From Strigamia acuminata (taxonomy: Eukaryota; Arthropoda; Chilopoda; Geophilomorpha; Linotaeniidae): DNA of 64,000 bases. This document shows, piece by piece, positions 54,434 to 64,000 of this stretch; within the stretch, counting starts at the first letter, position 1, and each line of letters begins with the position of its first letter. The notes beneath the pieces are model-generated. The model was given only the letters and a program-made list of their open reading frames with translations. It made no database searches and was not told the DNA's origin. The stretch is from positions 868,001-932,000 of the forward strand of contig OX442314.1 in assembly GCA_949358305.1 (NCBI GenBank), written 5' to 3'. The translations under genes were made by a program, and so were the position numbers.

Positions 54434-54769
54434 GAACAAAGGAAAAACAATCAATTGAACATCTGTGGCTAATTGCTTCACATAATAGAAATTAGCTATT
54501 ATTGGCCTAAATACTATCTAACTAAAAACGATTCTAAGCAATTCTTAACACTTGAACCCTTTACTGAAAGTGGTTAGAGGACTTTTAATGTTGAAAACAA
54601 TTGTTATTAGTTTTTGTTTTTCATTCGTGTTGCAGGTTTAATTGAAGTATACCTTTCACCAAGCTGTCAATTGAAGCAAACACCTTTAACGGTGAATAAT
54701 AATTGTGTGATAAATATTTATCAGCTAATAATGAGTTTCTTTGCTGATATTTGAAATTTTCTTTTTATT
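54434..54769. other. Intergenic, nothing recognised
   Basis: AT-rich sequence upstream of the secreted-protein promoter. No feature supported. Confidence 0.5.
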
Positions 54770-54834
54770 ATTGTGGAAATTAAATAATACTGTAATATCT
54801 TTATATCGTTTTATATCGCTTGTTTAGTTTAAAT
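54770..54834. repeat. Left half of a repeat split by the TIR element (intact relative at 57,665-57,790)
   Basis: GAAATTAAATAATA, then TTATATCGTTTTATATCGCT and TGTTTAGTTTAAAT, match 57,670-57,725. The right half resumes after the inserted element at about 55,545 (ATTATCGAATAATATCGC), matching 57,728 onward. Confidence 0.85.
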
Positions 54835-54841
54835 CGGATCA

Positions 54842-55532
54842 CACCTTATTAGCGAAGCCCATTTTAGCGAATTTTAATTTTATAAGACCATTTGAGCGAT
54901 CTCATTTTAGCGAAAATGAGATTACATCAACACAGCATAGGACACATTTTAGCGAAGCCCGTTTTAGCGATTGATTCATTTTAGGAAAATGGCGTCTACT
55001 TGCTGCTCGTCCTGCACGACGCCCGTCGGCGGAGCCCCGGCCATCCTCTCTCTCCCGTCCGCCCGGGACTCGCCCCTCCGTCCGTCGGCGGGAGCCCCGG
55101 CCCTCTCGTCCGCCCGTCGGCGGGAGCCCAGGTCAGTCCGCCCGCCCGCACGACTGCACGTTTTCCGGACTTGACTTTTCCAGAGAGGGTCGATGCAGCA
55201 ACCGGTGGCCCTGCGCCGCGACCGAGCGCCGGTTTCCGTGCTCGAGTGCGGGGGTGGCACGAACCCCAGTCACGAGACGCTCGCCCGGGATGCCGAGCGG
55301 CCCGACAATTGACTTTTTTTCGTTTTTTTCCGATAGTCGGCGGGAGCCTCGGCGCTCTCGTCCGCCCGTCGACGGGAGCCTCGGCTCTCTCGTCCGGCCA
55401 TCCTCTCTCTCTCGTCCGCCCGGGGCTCGATTTCATTTTAGCTCCGCCTAATTTTAGCAATCACACCATTTTAGCGAATTTTTGGTCGCTAAAACGAGAT
55501 AGTCGCTAAAGTGAAATCGCTAAAACAAGGTG
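54842..55532. mobile_element. Inverted-repeat element with TTTTAGCGA motifs and a GC-rich core
   Basis: Ends CACCTTATTAGCGA and (inverse) CACCTTGTTTTAGCGA. The motif TTTTAGCGA or its inverse occurs about nine times in the two arms. The core (about 55,000-55,440) is very GC-rich, with repeated CGTCGGCGGGAGCC words, unlike anything else in the window. The related sequence at 57,665-57,790 lacks this insertion, which supports mobility. The long open frames in the core come from base composition and are not called as genes. Confidence 0.8.
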
Positions 55533-55544
55533 CATTCCATTGCA

Positions 55545-56962
55545 TTATCGAATAATATCGCTAGCAATATGGATTAATATCGCCTCGTTGTTATAACCTA
55601 AGGCTGATTGCCAGTGTTGCATGCGTTATCGTTACTGTTATGGTAATGCTTTATATTTTGCCGCAAACCTAACGTAACGAAAATTTGTTACTGTTCAAGC
55701 AGTGACGATTCCGTAACTGTAAATTGCATATTTGTAATGTATATCCTAAAAATGGCATTATTTTACCAAAAAAACACAATTGTTTGCCATTTTCGGAGAA
55801 CATATGGCGTTTACTCAAATTCAAATTGCAGAATCATGATCTACGGGTGTTTTATTTAAGAATGAATATAGTTTAAATACAATTGGTCAGTGTAAAAAAA
55901 ATTAATTTTTGAAGATGAACAATTGCAGGCAACGTTTCAACTTTGGGTATATTTGGTTTTATGAAGGTTACAGAGATCAAAATAGGCTTGGTTTAAAGTA
56001 GACTTCAAGCTCTGTGTCGAATGTAGTTTTCAAGATAATTCCGCTATTGGAACCTTATCCGATTTGAACACGTTTTAGCTAAATAACTATAACGATGTGA
56101 CCAGCAATATGGAGTCTCTTGTCATTATTTACGTCAGTATGCGTCCCAAACCAGGATAACCAGTCCCCAGGTTACCTTGGCAAAGACCATACCAGTCACA
56201 ACGGTAACTAGTCATCAATTTGCAGTGAGGCCTGCAACCCTGCTGATTGCCACATTCGTAATTATTTTAGAGAAAAACGCTGGCTCGTTGATTATGTTAT
56301 TGACGTTTTGGATGGAGTAATAAAAAAGGAACAAATGGCATTTCTGAACCGTTTGTTGGAGGCATTTAAAGGCTTTCTACATACCGAGATTCTTGTTCTG
56401 CCGTTCAGCAAATTAATGTTTGGATCGAAATGGAAAATAAATGAATATAAAAATCGTACTTTGAAAAACCTTTTGAATTTTTTTGAAAAGTTTAGTTGCA
56501 GTAGGCACAGTCATAAAGTAATTTAAACTTGTCTATATTTTTTCAACCAGTCTGAAAAAATTTAATATGTAAAATTTTACAATTAACTGGTTTATTGTGT
56601 TCGTGCTTTAACCATCCTAACTTCAATCCCATCCTACACTAACCATCCTAACACTAACATGTGCATAAATAATTTTAACCTAGGCACAACAGGAATCAGC
56701 ATGTGTTTACACATTCTTCTTGTTATCTTTATAGAGACAATTCAAATACAGTATATGAGGAACTACATATAATCACGTCTTTAATATACAATTTGGAAGA
56801 TGTGCATTTGAAAAAATCAGTTCAAATTGCAGCAAAACCCGCCCAAGAGGCAATGCAATCGCAGTGAGACTCCGTGACGTACACTGGCAGATATATGGCG
56901 GATTTATTTCATGTGATGCACTACTGCACTCCATCTACACGGGCAAAAAATTATCAATGAGA
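55545..56962. other. Non-coding interval
   Basis: Repeat-derived start (see 54,770), then AT-rich sequence with no supported gene. An open stretch at 56,308-56,526 has no motif or splice context. Confidence 0.45.
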
Positions 56963-57086
56963 TTATAAGGATGGCAATTTGGAGTTGATAAAGTCGCTAG
57001 AGTAGAGTTTGAGCGCCGTTTCAAACACTTGCTGAGAGCGCTCGATGGCCGACTTCATGTCTTTGTTGCAGTGATCCAGGGCTGGA
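56963..57086 (-). CDS. Possible terminal exon of an unidentified gene
   Basis: On the minus strand an acceptor-like TTTGTTCCCAG at 57,087 is followed by 41 codons in good codon usage, amphipathic and helix-forming (core MKSAIERSQQVFETALKLYS), ending at a stop at 56,965-56,963. No upstream exon was found within the window, so this may be a captured exon, a relic, or the end of a gene whose other exons I missed. Protein not recognised. Confidence 0.35.
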
Positions 57087-57664
57087 CTGGGAACAAATTT
57101 ATTGCCGGAAAATCTGGGTGTTTAAAAATATTTAATTCCCTCTTAAATTTAACACAAAACAATAAAAAAATATTATTTTTTATATTCAAAGAGTAACTAA
57201 ATTAAAGCATTTCATTCACCATCATGAGTTCGACATTTCTTTACATTATTTTGGATTTGTGCACATTTTTCTAACTTATAGGTGATACTAACAAACAATT
57301 TACCGTATACACTTTTGTATTTAAAAATGTTTTTTTTAGTCAGTGCTCTGTTTTTAAATTTAAAGTGCTTGTGGGCGTTCACGTCCGCGTCGAGCCGCTT
57401 ATTACGTTTTGTCTACGACATATTCTGCAGGATTTCTCAGTATCGCAGTGGGTCACGAGTTTCTGGATAACTGCGCCTGACGAAATATAGAAATGCAATT
57501 ATACGAGCACAAATGGATTTTCTAGCCCATAAATGCACATTTTCTAAAATTGAATTATTTTTTGTTCGAAAATGCATCTATTTTGTTTGAAAAAAATTCA
57601 TTCTCTGCACAATAGTGCATTTTACATCTGAATTTATTTCTCATAAAAATGCTTATATAACCAC

Positions 57665-57790
57665 ACTGTGGAAATTAAATAATAATATTTCTTATATCGT
57701 TTTATATCGCTTGTTTAGTTTAAATGCTTTATCGAATAATATCGCCAGCTATATCGAAGAATATCGCCTCATTGTTTTAATATCGAATCA
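57665..57790. repeat. Uninterrupted relative of the 54.8/55.5 kb repeat
   Basis: Contains both halves of the repeat contiguous (TTTAGTTTAAATGC, then TTTATCGAATAATATCGCC), i.e. the empty-site form. Confidence 0.85.
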
Positions 57791-58284
57791 CAAACTCTGT
57801 GCTTTGTACAGTACTTGTACTTTGACCAACCCTTCCCAAATATTATTCAGCAGAATAAAACTCAGTAGTTGCTCTATCTTCAATCAACTAGGTTCGACGC
57901 AGCGAACAATGCTGAAGAAAAAAGTGAACTTTGATTGAAAACATCAGTGAGCGAAAATCGTGAGTAGAAGTTTTGCTTTGGAACTGAAATTCGACACCAA
58001 CGGAAGTGCAACAGGAAACCCGACCAAAGTTGTGTTTGTGAGAAAGTGAAACCAAAACCGACCAGTGTAAACGACGAGCACTGCAAAGTAGGACATTTTA
58101 TCACAAAATTTGTATTTTTCCTTTCCAAAATGGCAACCTCAAACTAAAGGCTGGCGTAGATTACTCGGTTGTGATTCGTTACACATTGTGATTTTTCCAT
58201 AAGCGACGGGATAAGATACTGTATGATGTCATAAGTCCGTATGAGTGGTTTCAATTCAACTCGAGTAGCCAAGTTGCCGATAAA
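57791..58284. other. 5' flank of the FHA gene
   Basis: May include the promoter and 5' UTR of the FHA-domain gene. No TATA box or upstream coding exon was identified. Confidence 0.4.
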
Positions 58285-58980
58285 ATGAACCCAGCAGAAC
58301 TCGAAATCGGACCGTGTTTAATTTCACACAAATTAAACACTCACTCACGTGTCCACGAACACACAGTGGACAGAATAATCGTTCTAAACAAGGATGTGGT
58401 AAACAAATTGGTCGAATTACAATTTTTTAATCCGATTTAATGAAATTGTTTTTGAATTTTCAGTTTATCATTGGTCGCGCTGATTTCGCCAATTTTGTCA
58501 TCAAAAATCCAATCGTATCTCGAATCCACGCTATTTTCACCAGACGTAAGGATGTGTGGCACGTGGCGGATGATTACGTATGTAACAATCGCTAAAACCG
58601 TGATTTTTTATTATTTTCATTTTTTAAATAATTGAAAGAGCATGAATGGAGTTTATGTTAATGAGGTGAAATTAGAAGCGCGCAAAGCCACGAGTCTAAA
58701 AAATGGTGACACGGTTTGTTTTGGCCAGAAAACTGCGAGCCAGGAATTGTTTTTCATTTTCACGTTCAAAAGTGACGGGAGCGGAGAGAGAGAGACAGGT
58801 CCATCTGGCGGCGATAAAATGAAGAAAGAAAACGAGAGATTGGAAAACGAGTTAAAGCGCGTGCAGGGTGAATTAAGCCAGCAGAAGAGAAAAGCCGAGG
58901 AAACGTTGAAACGAATGCTGAAGAGGAAGGAAGTGGAATTCGAAAAGAAAATGGCAAAAAAAAAAATATATTTTTTTTAA
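58285..58980 (+). CDS. FHA-domain protein with coiled coil
   Basis: Exons 58,285-58,398, 58,464-58,577 and 58,639-58,980 give about 189 residues; all splices are phase 0. A forkhead-associated domain occupies about residues 20-125: the GRAD motif, NPIVSRIHAIF (the conserved S/R-H phosphothreonine-binding signature), WHVAD, then SMNGVYVN and a GDTVCFG strand. A Lys/Glu coiled coil follows (KKENERLENELKRVQGEL). FHA plus coiled coil recalls RNF8, but no RING finger is present. An AG at 59,018 followed by more Lys/Glu coding sequence (to about 59,119) suggests a fourth exon, yet no GT donor is visible in the A-rich end of exon 3; the frame stops there in an A/T run, which could be a slippage artefact. 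FHA domains bind phosphothreonine, often in DNA-damage or signalling complexes; the role here is unknown. Confidence 0.78.
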
Positions 58981-59119
58981 ATAATTAATAAAAATTAATT
59001 TTGATTAATTTTTAGGCGAAGGAGAAGGAGAAGCGAGAGGAGAAGGTTCTTACTCTGCTGGAATGTAAATCGAAAAGTGGAAGTAGAAGACTAAGACGAA
59101 CAAGAAGACGAAGAAAATG

Positions 59120-59385
59120 ACTCTTTTGATTCTTATTCGGATTGATAAGATGATGCTTATGTTTAAAAATATTTAATCCTTACTTAAATCTCTAAGCGAA
59201 CATGTTATTTCACGTTATATCGTTATCCGTTACGTCACATAGTGACCGATTTTATTAGTTTTTATGTTCCGTTTTTAGCAACGAGAGCGCGCTGATTGTA
59301 CCGTTTTGCGAGTTGAAAAACAATAACTCGCGTGATGTAAAATCACGATAGACAAGAAGTAAAGTTAATATTTTCATTTTTAACT
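59120..59385. other. Intergenic, nothing recognised
   Basis: Short AT-rich interval between the FHA gene and the putative LTR. Confidence 0.4.
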
Positions 59386-60868
59386 TGTGACGATTGACTT
59401 TGCGAGATACAATTGCTAGAAAATTAGAGCGAGAACTTGTGTGAAAGTGTAAAATACGGAGGCTTGTGATTTCTCAAATCATATGACAATTTATTTCGGT
59501 TTGAACTTATATAAATACTAGACCGACAAATGGTCGAAATTCTGCAAGTTAAACTATACAATCGGTCGGCAAAGCCCTATAATAATATCACTTGCGGTTT
59601 TCAATCGAACAAATAAGAATATGTAACGGTCTTATTGTTAGGACGTAAAAGATGTCATCTTAGTCTGGACTTTTGTGGTTCCTGGGCTAGTTCTGAAAGG
59701 TGTGTAATGGTTAGGCTTAGGTGAATTATACCCGAGAGGTGCGGTTGACTTTTCTGCAGTCGTCACACTTGTAATTATTATATGGATAATAATTGCAAAG
59801 CGTGGTCATAAACATGACGAAACAATTGGAATAAATATTCATGTAAATTCGATGGAATTCCCCATGATATTATATTCACGAAGCAGGATAAAATAACTGG
59901 AAAAGTAAAGAATAAATTAACATAGCGCCGAGCTATTTTTTGCCCCAAGTGCAATCAACATCAAAATAATAATTAAGATGTTCCATCGTCCAACAGCGAA
60001 TTGAATCAGCAGTCTCTCGTAGGAAAGGTTATCCATTACCGGGAAATTACTCCGCTCGGTTCTGGCTGGCGGGAGAATAACCGGGAAATTACTCCACGTC
60101 GATTACCCAAATAATGCTTCTGTGAATTTTACTCCACTCTAGATTCTACATTCTACAACGGGATGTTGGCATGAAGCGGGGGGAGTGTGTCTGTGGGTTG
60201 TACCCCACTCTAGAATCTACACTTAAATGCAAGTAAACTTACGATTTCTACAACGGAATGTTGGCATGAAGAGGCGGGCAGTGTGTCTGTGAGTCTTCTA
60301 CTCACTCTAGATGCTTACACTAAATAACTGGTATTCTACAACGGACTGTTGGATCGACGTGAAGTATAATTAGCGCTCAAGTAACAAGTAACAAACAGAA
60401 AAACAGGACAAGAGCGAGATATTTCCGGTTTACACGGAATATATACTCGTACTGGACAATAGGATAATCATTGATCCAATGGGATCACGGGTCACCTAAA
60501 TCCTTCCAATCCTAGGCTCTAGGAAGTGGATAGCCAGGACATAGTCTTCTACTAGGTCCGTCCTAAGAACTGGATACATTTCGGATTAAGTCCTTGACTA
60601 TAATCCGTAATGGGATTCTATTCGCAGGTGTGAAGTTTATACATAATTCAATAGAATTATGTAGTAAACCAAATAAGACAACATTTAAAACATATTAACA
60701 TGTTTAATAACTATAAACTAAAGTGAATTCAATATATAAATAATAATTTATATATTAAATTACTTAAAAATGATCGAAGTTAAAATTGCCGCTAAAACAT
60801 GAGAACGCCATCTATTGACGAAATAATCGTCTTTAACTAGCAAAGTGTATGACAGTGTAACCGTCACA
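59386..60868 (-). repeat. Putative long LTR (3' LTR of a minus-strand element)
   Basis: The left end reads TGTGACGATT and the right end AACCGTCACA, so on the minus strand it starts TGTGACGG and ends CGTCACA, with matching short inverted ends. On the minus strand there is a TATA-like TTTATATAAG and then AATAAA near 59,488, about 100 bp before the LTR end, as expected. A polypurine tract abuts its start. The length (1,483 bp) is large but possible. The partner LTR would be beyond 64,000, so identity cannot be tested here. Confidence 0.55.
60130..60350. repeat. Imperfect tandem repeat of about 110 bp
   Basis: The block TTCTACAACGG(G/A)ATGTTGGCATGAAG, then AGTGTGTCTGTG, then CTCACTCTAGA-like sequence, occurs at about 60,148 and 60,246, with a third partial copy at about 60,331. 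It is internal to the putative LTR. Confidence 0.8.
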
Positions 60869-60880
60869 AGTCCCCCTTAA
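60869..60880 (-). promoter_or_regulatory. Putative polypurine tract of the minus-strand element
   Basis: On the minus strand TTAAGGGGGACT immediately precedes TGTGACGG. The pattern G-run, A, two bases, TGTG is the same as at 17,526-17,541 in the intact element. Confidence 0.6.
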
Positions 60881-61472
60881 ATATATGTCAATACTTGTAT
60901 TTACATACTATTTACTGATATACCTGGAGATTTACGGTTTATACTGGCATCAATCGTATCTGGAATTCCGCCTTTGGTAAGTAAATTCGATTTATAGACA
61001 TAGTCGTATAAATAAATTTCAAACTTAATCAAAATGCTTCAAAAAACTATTTATTAGAGTTATCGAATAACTTTTATAAAATAAACACTGATTTCTTTTC
61101 CATTACAGGTGGACTTACAACTGCTTCAGAAGAGAAATATACTCAAAACTTAAGAATAACATCAAAATTTTGTAATAATAGGTTAATAAAAGACTTAACT
61201 TTTTTAGATTCACAATAAATAACTTTGACTGGAAAACGAAATTATTGCAAAGATAAACACATTATAAATTTTACAAAACAACGATTACTAAAATTAGTAT
61301 TCTGTAACACTAAACACTAGACTCAAAAAAATGTTATAAAATGTTATAAAATTCTCATGGTTATAAACACAACATCCGCTCAAACTTTGTATGAAAATAC
61401 CGAGATAGATTCGTTACTTCTGTTCGAAGAGGCATGGAGAAAGTAACTGATCCCCATATCTGAACATTACTT
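60881..61472. other. Spacer between the unknown ORF and the polypurine tract
   Basis: AT-rich, no coding region seen. If the element model is right this is its 3' untranslated region. Confidence 0.45.
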
Positions 61473-63179
61473 TTAATCCAACTCGGTGTCTTCCGCAAAT
61501 TCCTTGACTACGGATGCGAAAACGGCAGGGGAGGTAGATGCAGCAATGGAAACTATTGTTTCAAGTGCAGTTTCCATCAGGACTTCTGGAGTGACCTCAG
61601 CAACCACGTCCGTGATTACTTCATCCACTATTGCGGGAAGAACTTCGGCAACCATCGTCGGAACGACTTCTGAGGCGATATTAACCCCGGTCGGAGGAAT
61701 ATCTACCTGAATCGGTGGGGTGGCTGCATCCTGACCAGGTGGGGATGCCATAAGAGCATCACGCACGACGACGGGTTGCTCTGAAAAGAGCAAATGGTGG
61801 TCGGGTAAACCCGAATGCCAATTGTTGTCAATTGCCGGACATTCAGCTGAAATTTGGTTCAGGAGCCGACACCACACAAATGAGCGCATTTGAAACGACT
61901 CAACTCGACTCGGATGAAAAATCCATTGCATGATCGCTAAGGGTATCGAGTAATCTGGGGTGGAGCCATTTTTTAGTGCCAGACAAACTCGTTTTGCTGA
62001 TTCCAATAAACCGGGAAAATGGTGGTTAACCTCCGCCTTTGCTTTTTCGATCCCTACCAAGTTGGTTGGTGGCATGAACGGTGATATCATAAGAATGACC
62101 GGCTCTGGCGTAGGAGTGCAGGGGCGCGGAGGCGACACATCGAAATTTGGATCATACACAATATCGGTGCTCGGGGGCTCACTGGACATGGTACAGGAAT
62201 CCAAGTTCAAATTATCCCAAGCTGAAACTTGAGGTGGCGAGGAAGTCGACGGCTCGTCTTTGACCAAACAGGAATCCGATAGGATTTTTACTTGGGTCGT
62301 GCATCTCTGAGGTGCTACAACCCCTCCATGGGGTGTATTCTCCCTCGACATGGTAGCCGGATCCTCGTGTATTGCGATTTCTGGCCCCTTATGGATTAAA
62401 CCGCAATTACGACAAGTTGCCCAGTTTCGCGCAGTTGGAGTTGTGAGACCTTTAACTACATATGGTTCTATGTCTACATTCCATAACTTGTTTAATGGTA
62501 AGCGTTTCGACCCGTGACAATTTACGCATACGACTGCATGCACACCACTCATCAATGAAGAGAGCCACCCGCAACCTGAACATAAAGGGCAGAACCCAGT
62601 TTTCGAATTCGGAGGAATCAGAGTTCCTAAGGCGGCGGTATCCAGATCTTTGAATACAATCTCCTTACGGGCTTTCCTATACAAGGGTAAATTCATCTCA
62701 CTTATGGATTGGGAACCTCCTCGTGTGAGAGCTTCGGCGGACGAGTTGATGGTGGAACCCGTTTGCTTAACAATGGCCTGACTACTCTGGTTAGGACGTT
62801 GTTGCTTGCCCTTATTCGTTTGACGTCCTTGAGGTCGTTGAGATGCATTTCCTTGTTGGAAGCTGTCTCGACGGTCCTGGCGAGAGTTAGACCGAGATCG
62901 TTGTATTTCGTCTGACTGATCCCAGGTTTGATCGTCCGAATGAACGTACGCGACTGTTCGTCGATTTCGACCAGGGTTTCTGGGAGCTGGGGCTTGGACG
63001 TCAATTCCCATGGCATTGAGGATTTCCGGAGGTACAACTCCTGGATTATCACGTGCCCAGTTTGCCACAATTTCGGGATTTGAGGAAGTGTTGACGAAAC
63101 GGTAATCAGTTTCCTCCTCTTCTTCGTCAGTATCCCAGTGTACATATTGGCGTTTGGGTGCCTTTCCTTTCCGACTCAT
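61473..63179 (-). CDS. Unknown 568-residue protein, probable third ORF of a second LTR element
   Basis: An intact minus-strand frame beginning ATG at 63,179, five bases after an acceptor-like AACAG (63,187-63,185), so a 5' exon or leader probably lies upstream. The N terminus is basic (MSRKGKAPKRQ), then acidic (DTDEEEEETDY), then Gln/Arg/Ser-rich and disordered. The middle has three cysteine pairs: CPLCSGCGW, CVNCHGS and CRNCGL, the first two resembling the CxxCxGxG pairs of DnaJ zinc domains. A helical segment follows (AIMQWIFHPSRVESF, then FVWCRLLNQIS), and the C terminus is Val/Ala/Glu-rich. The polypurine tract and LTR about 600 bp downstream suggest a mobile-element ORF, but a host gene cannot be excluded. 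Function unknown. Confidence 0.7.
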   Translation of the reverse strand: MSRKGKAPKRQYVHWDTDEEEEETDYRFVNTSSNPEIVANWARDNPGVVPPEILNAMGIDVQAPAPRNPGRNRRTVAYVHSDDQTWDQSDEIQRSRSNSRQDRRDSFQQGNASQRPQGRQTNKGKQQRPNQSSQAIVKQTGSTINSSAEALTRGGSQSISEMNLPLYRKARKEIVFKDLDTAALGTLIPPNSKTGFCPLCSGCGWLSSLMSGVHAVVCVNCHGSKRLPLNKLWNVDIEPYVVKGLTTPTARNWATCRNCGLIHKGPEIAIHEDPATMSRENTPHGGVVAPQRCTTQVKILSDSCLVKDEPSTSSPPQVSAWDNLNLDSCTMSSEPPSTDIVYDPNFDVSPPRPCTPTPEPVILMISPFMPPTNLVGIEKAKAEVNHHFPGLLESAKRVCLALKNGSTPDYSIPLAIMQWIFHPSRVESFQMRSFVWCRLLNQISAECPAIDNNWHSGLPDHHLLFSEQPVVVRDALMASPPGQDAATPPIQVDIPPTGVNIASEVVPTMVAEVLPAIVDEVITDVVAEVTPEVLMETALETIVSIAASTSPAVFASVVKEFAEDTELD

Positions 63180-63184
63180 GATAT

Positions 63185-64000
63185 CTGTTATATTAAAATT
63201 TAAAAAAATTTAATATTCACTAAATTTTCCAGAAAAATGGTTCTAAACTAAATATCCTATCGAATATTAAACTTAGAACCAATTCGTCAACTGAAAATTG
63301 ATATGATAAAGCGGAATTTTAATTGCTGAAATAATTTCGTTCAACAAAAGAATTTCATCAACAGAAATAAATTCAATCACGGTTATTTTTATAAAATAAA
63401 CGTGAATTCTTCGTTCTCCGCAATTCGGGAAATAAATAATCATCCAGACAAATAACTCGCCATCTGGCGGTGAAATTTGAAAGTACCACGTGTCGATTAT
63501 AGCACGTGTAAATTCATAATTTTCAAAAAATAACTGAATTTATCTTAATTAGACTCTATCAGACAATCTTTGATTTTAATAAATCATAGTATAACTTACT
63601 GACTGAAAGAATCTCGATTTGATAGTTGAAATCCTTCCTTCGTGAGGTCGAAGTTGGTTTGTAGCGAAGATTGACTCCTTAATATCTAAAGATATGCGTG
63701 GGATAATCCTTCACTAGGTCTTAACATGAACATAATTTATACAAAATGTTTACTGTTAATATGCTGGAAAGGAATGAACGTTCCGTGGCGATTTGGCGAG
63801 ACACTAACTTCGGAGCGAGTTGAAAAATCCGAGTCGGTGCTTTTTCGACAGTGGGTCACTCGTGGGAACTGATGATATTGAATAATTTGAATCAATATCT
63901 ACCAGGCATAATGTGTATTGCATTTTGTAACTCACCGAAAGTTGAATTTTGAGGTCAAAAACGCAGAAAATATTCCAAGTGTATCACTCTCGGTTAACAT
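63185..64000. other. Upstream region of the unknown ORF
   Basis: No coding region seen on either strand. On the minus strand a T-rich stretch precedes the acceptor at 63,185-63,187; the donor was not identified. If this is an LTR element, gag and pol would lie beyond 64,000. Confidence 0.45.

Noticed and set aside
54971-55509. Several long frames on both strands in the GC-rich core
   Set aside because: Stop codons are rare in such GC-rich repetitive sequence; no motif, no splice context, and inside a mobile element.

Overview
The window is animal nuclear DNA. It has spliced genes with GT-AG introns, TATA boxes and AATAAA signals, a Ty3/gypsy-type LTR retrotransposon, several terminal-inverted-repeat elements and long intronic minisatellites. 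The conserved genes are metazoan (a NEPRO-like nucleolar protein, ZFYVE21, CNRIP1 and a three-module EML5/EML6 protein). Base composition, compact introns and TATA-driven small secreted-protein genes suit an invertebrate, probably an arthropod, but the species cannot be named from this sequence.

Layout. 1-6.7 kb is repeat-rich intergenic DNA with a gypsy protease relic, a 5'-truncated LINE end and several dispersed repeats. 6,759-18,147 is an apparently intact 11.4 kb LTR retrotransposon: 610 bp LTRs that look identical by eye, a tRNA-Pro-type primer site, gag, pol in the -1 frame behind a textbook slippery site and stem-loop, a large spliced third ORF of unknown function, a polypurine tract and a TCCT target duplication. 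18-26 kb holds one small secreted-protein gene and more repeats, many shared with the first 4 kb. 26,247-46,352 is a compact head-to-tail block on the + strand: NEPRO-like (9 exons), ZFYVE21 (8 exons), CNRIP1 (3 exons) and EML5/6-like (26 exons, 1,901 codons). Their introns carry at least seven different tandem arrays, most with a 20-21 bp period, and three TA-flanked MITE-like elements. 47.6-54.4 kb, on the - strand, is a gene for a giant secreted tandem-repeat protein interrupted by one in-frame TAG. 54.8-58.2 kb is repeat-rich with an inverted-repeat element whose related empty site also lies in the window. 58,285-58,980 encodes an FHA-domain protein. 59.4-63.2 kb, on the - strand, looks like the 3' end of a second LTR element: an unknown ORF with cysteine pairs, a polypurine tract and a long LTR.

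How it works together. The four + strand housekeeping genes have no obvious shared pathway: rRNA/RNase MRP biology, endosome/adhesion signalling, CB1-receptor-binding-protein family, and microtubule binding. They look like ordinary neighbours packed tightly; NEPRO and ZFYVE21 are only 78 bp apart. The most novel material is mobile: the two unrecognised third-ORF proteins, the gag-pol frameshift cassette, and MITEs whose interiors are filled with family-specific short repeats. All exon models were built by eye from splice sites and reading-frame continuity. Every multi-exon model sums to a multiple of three, but none has been tested against transcripts.
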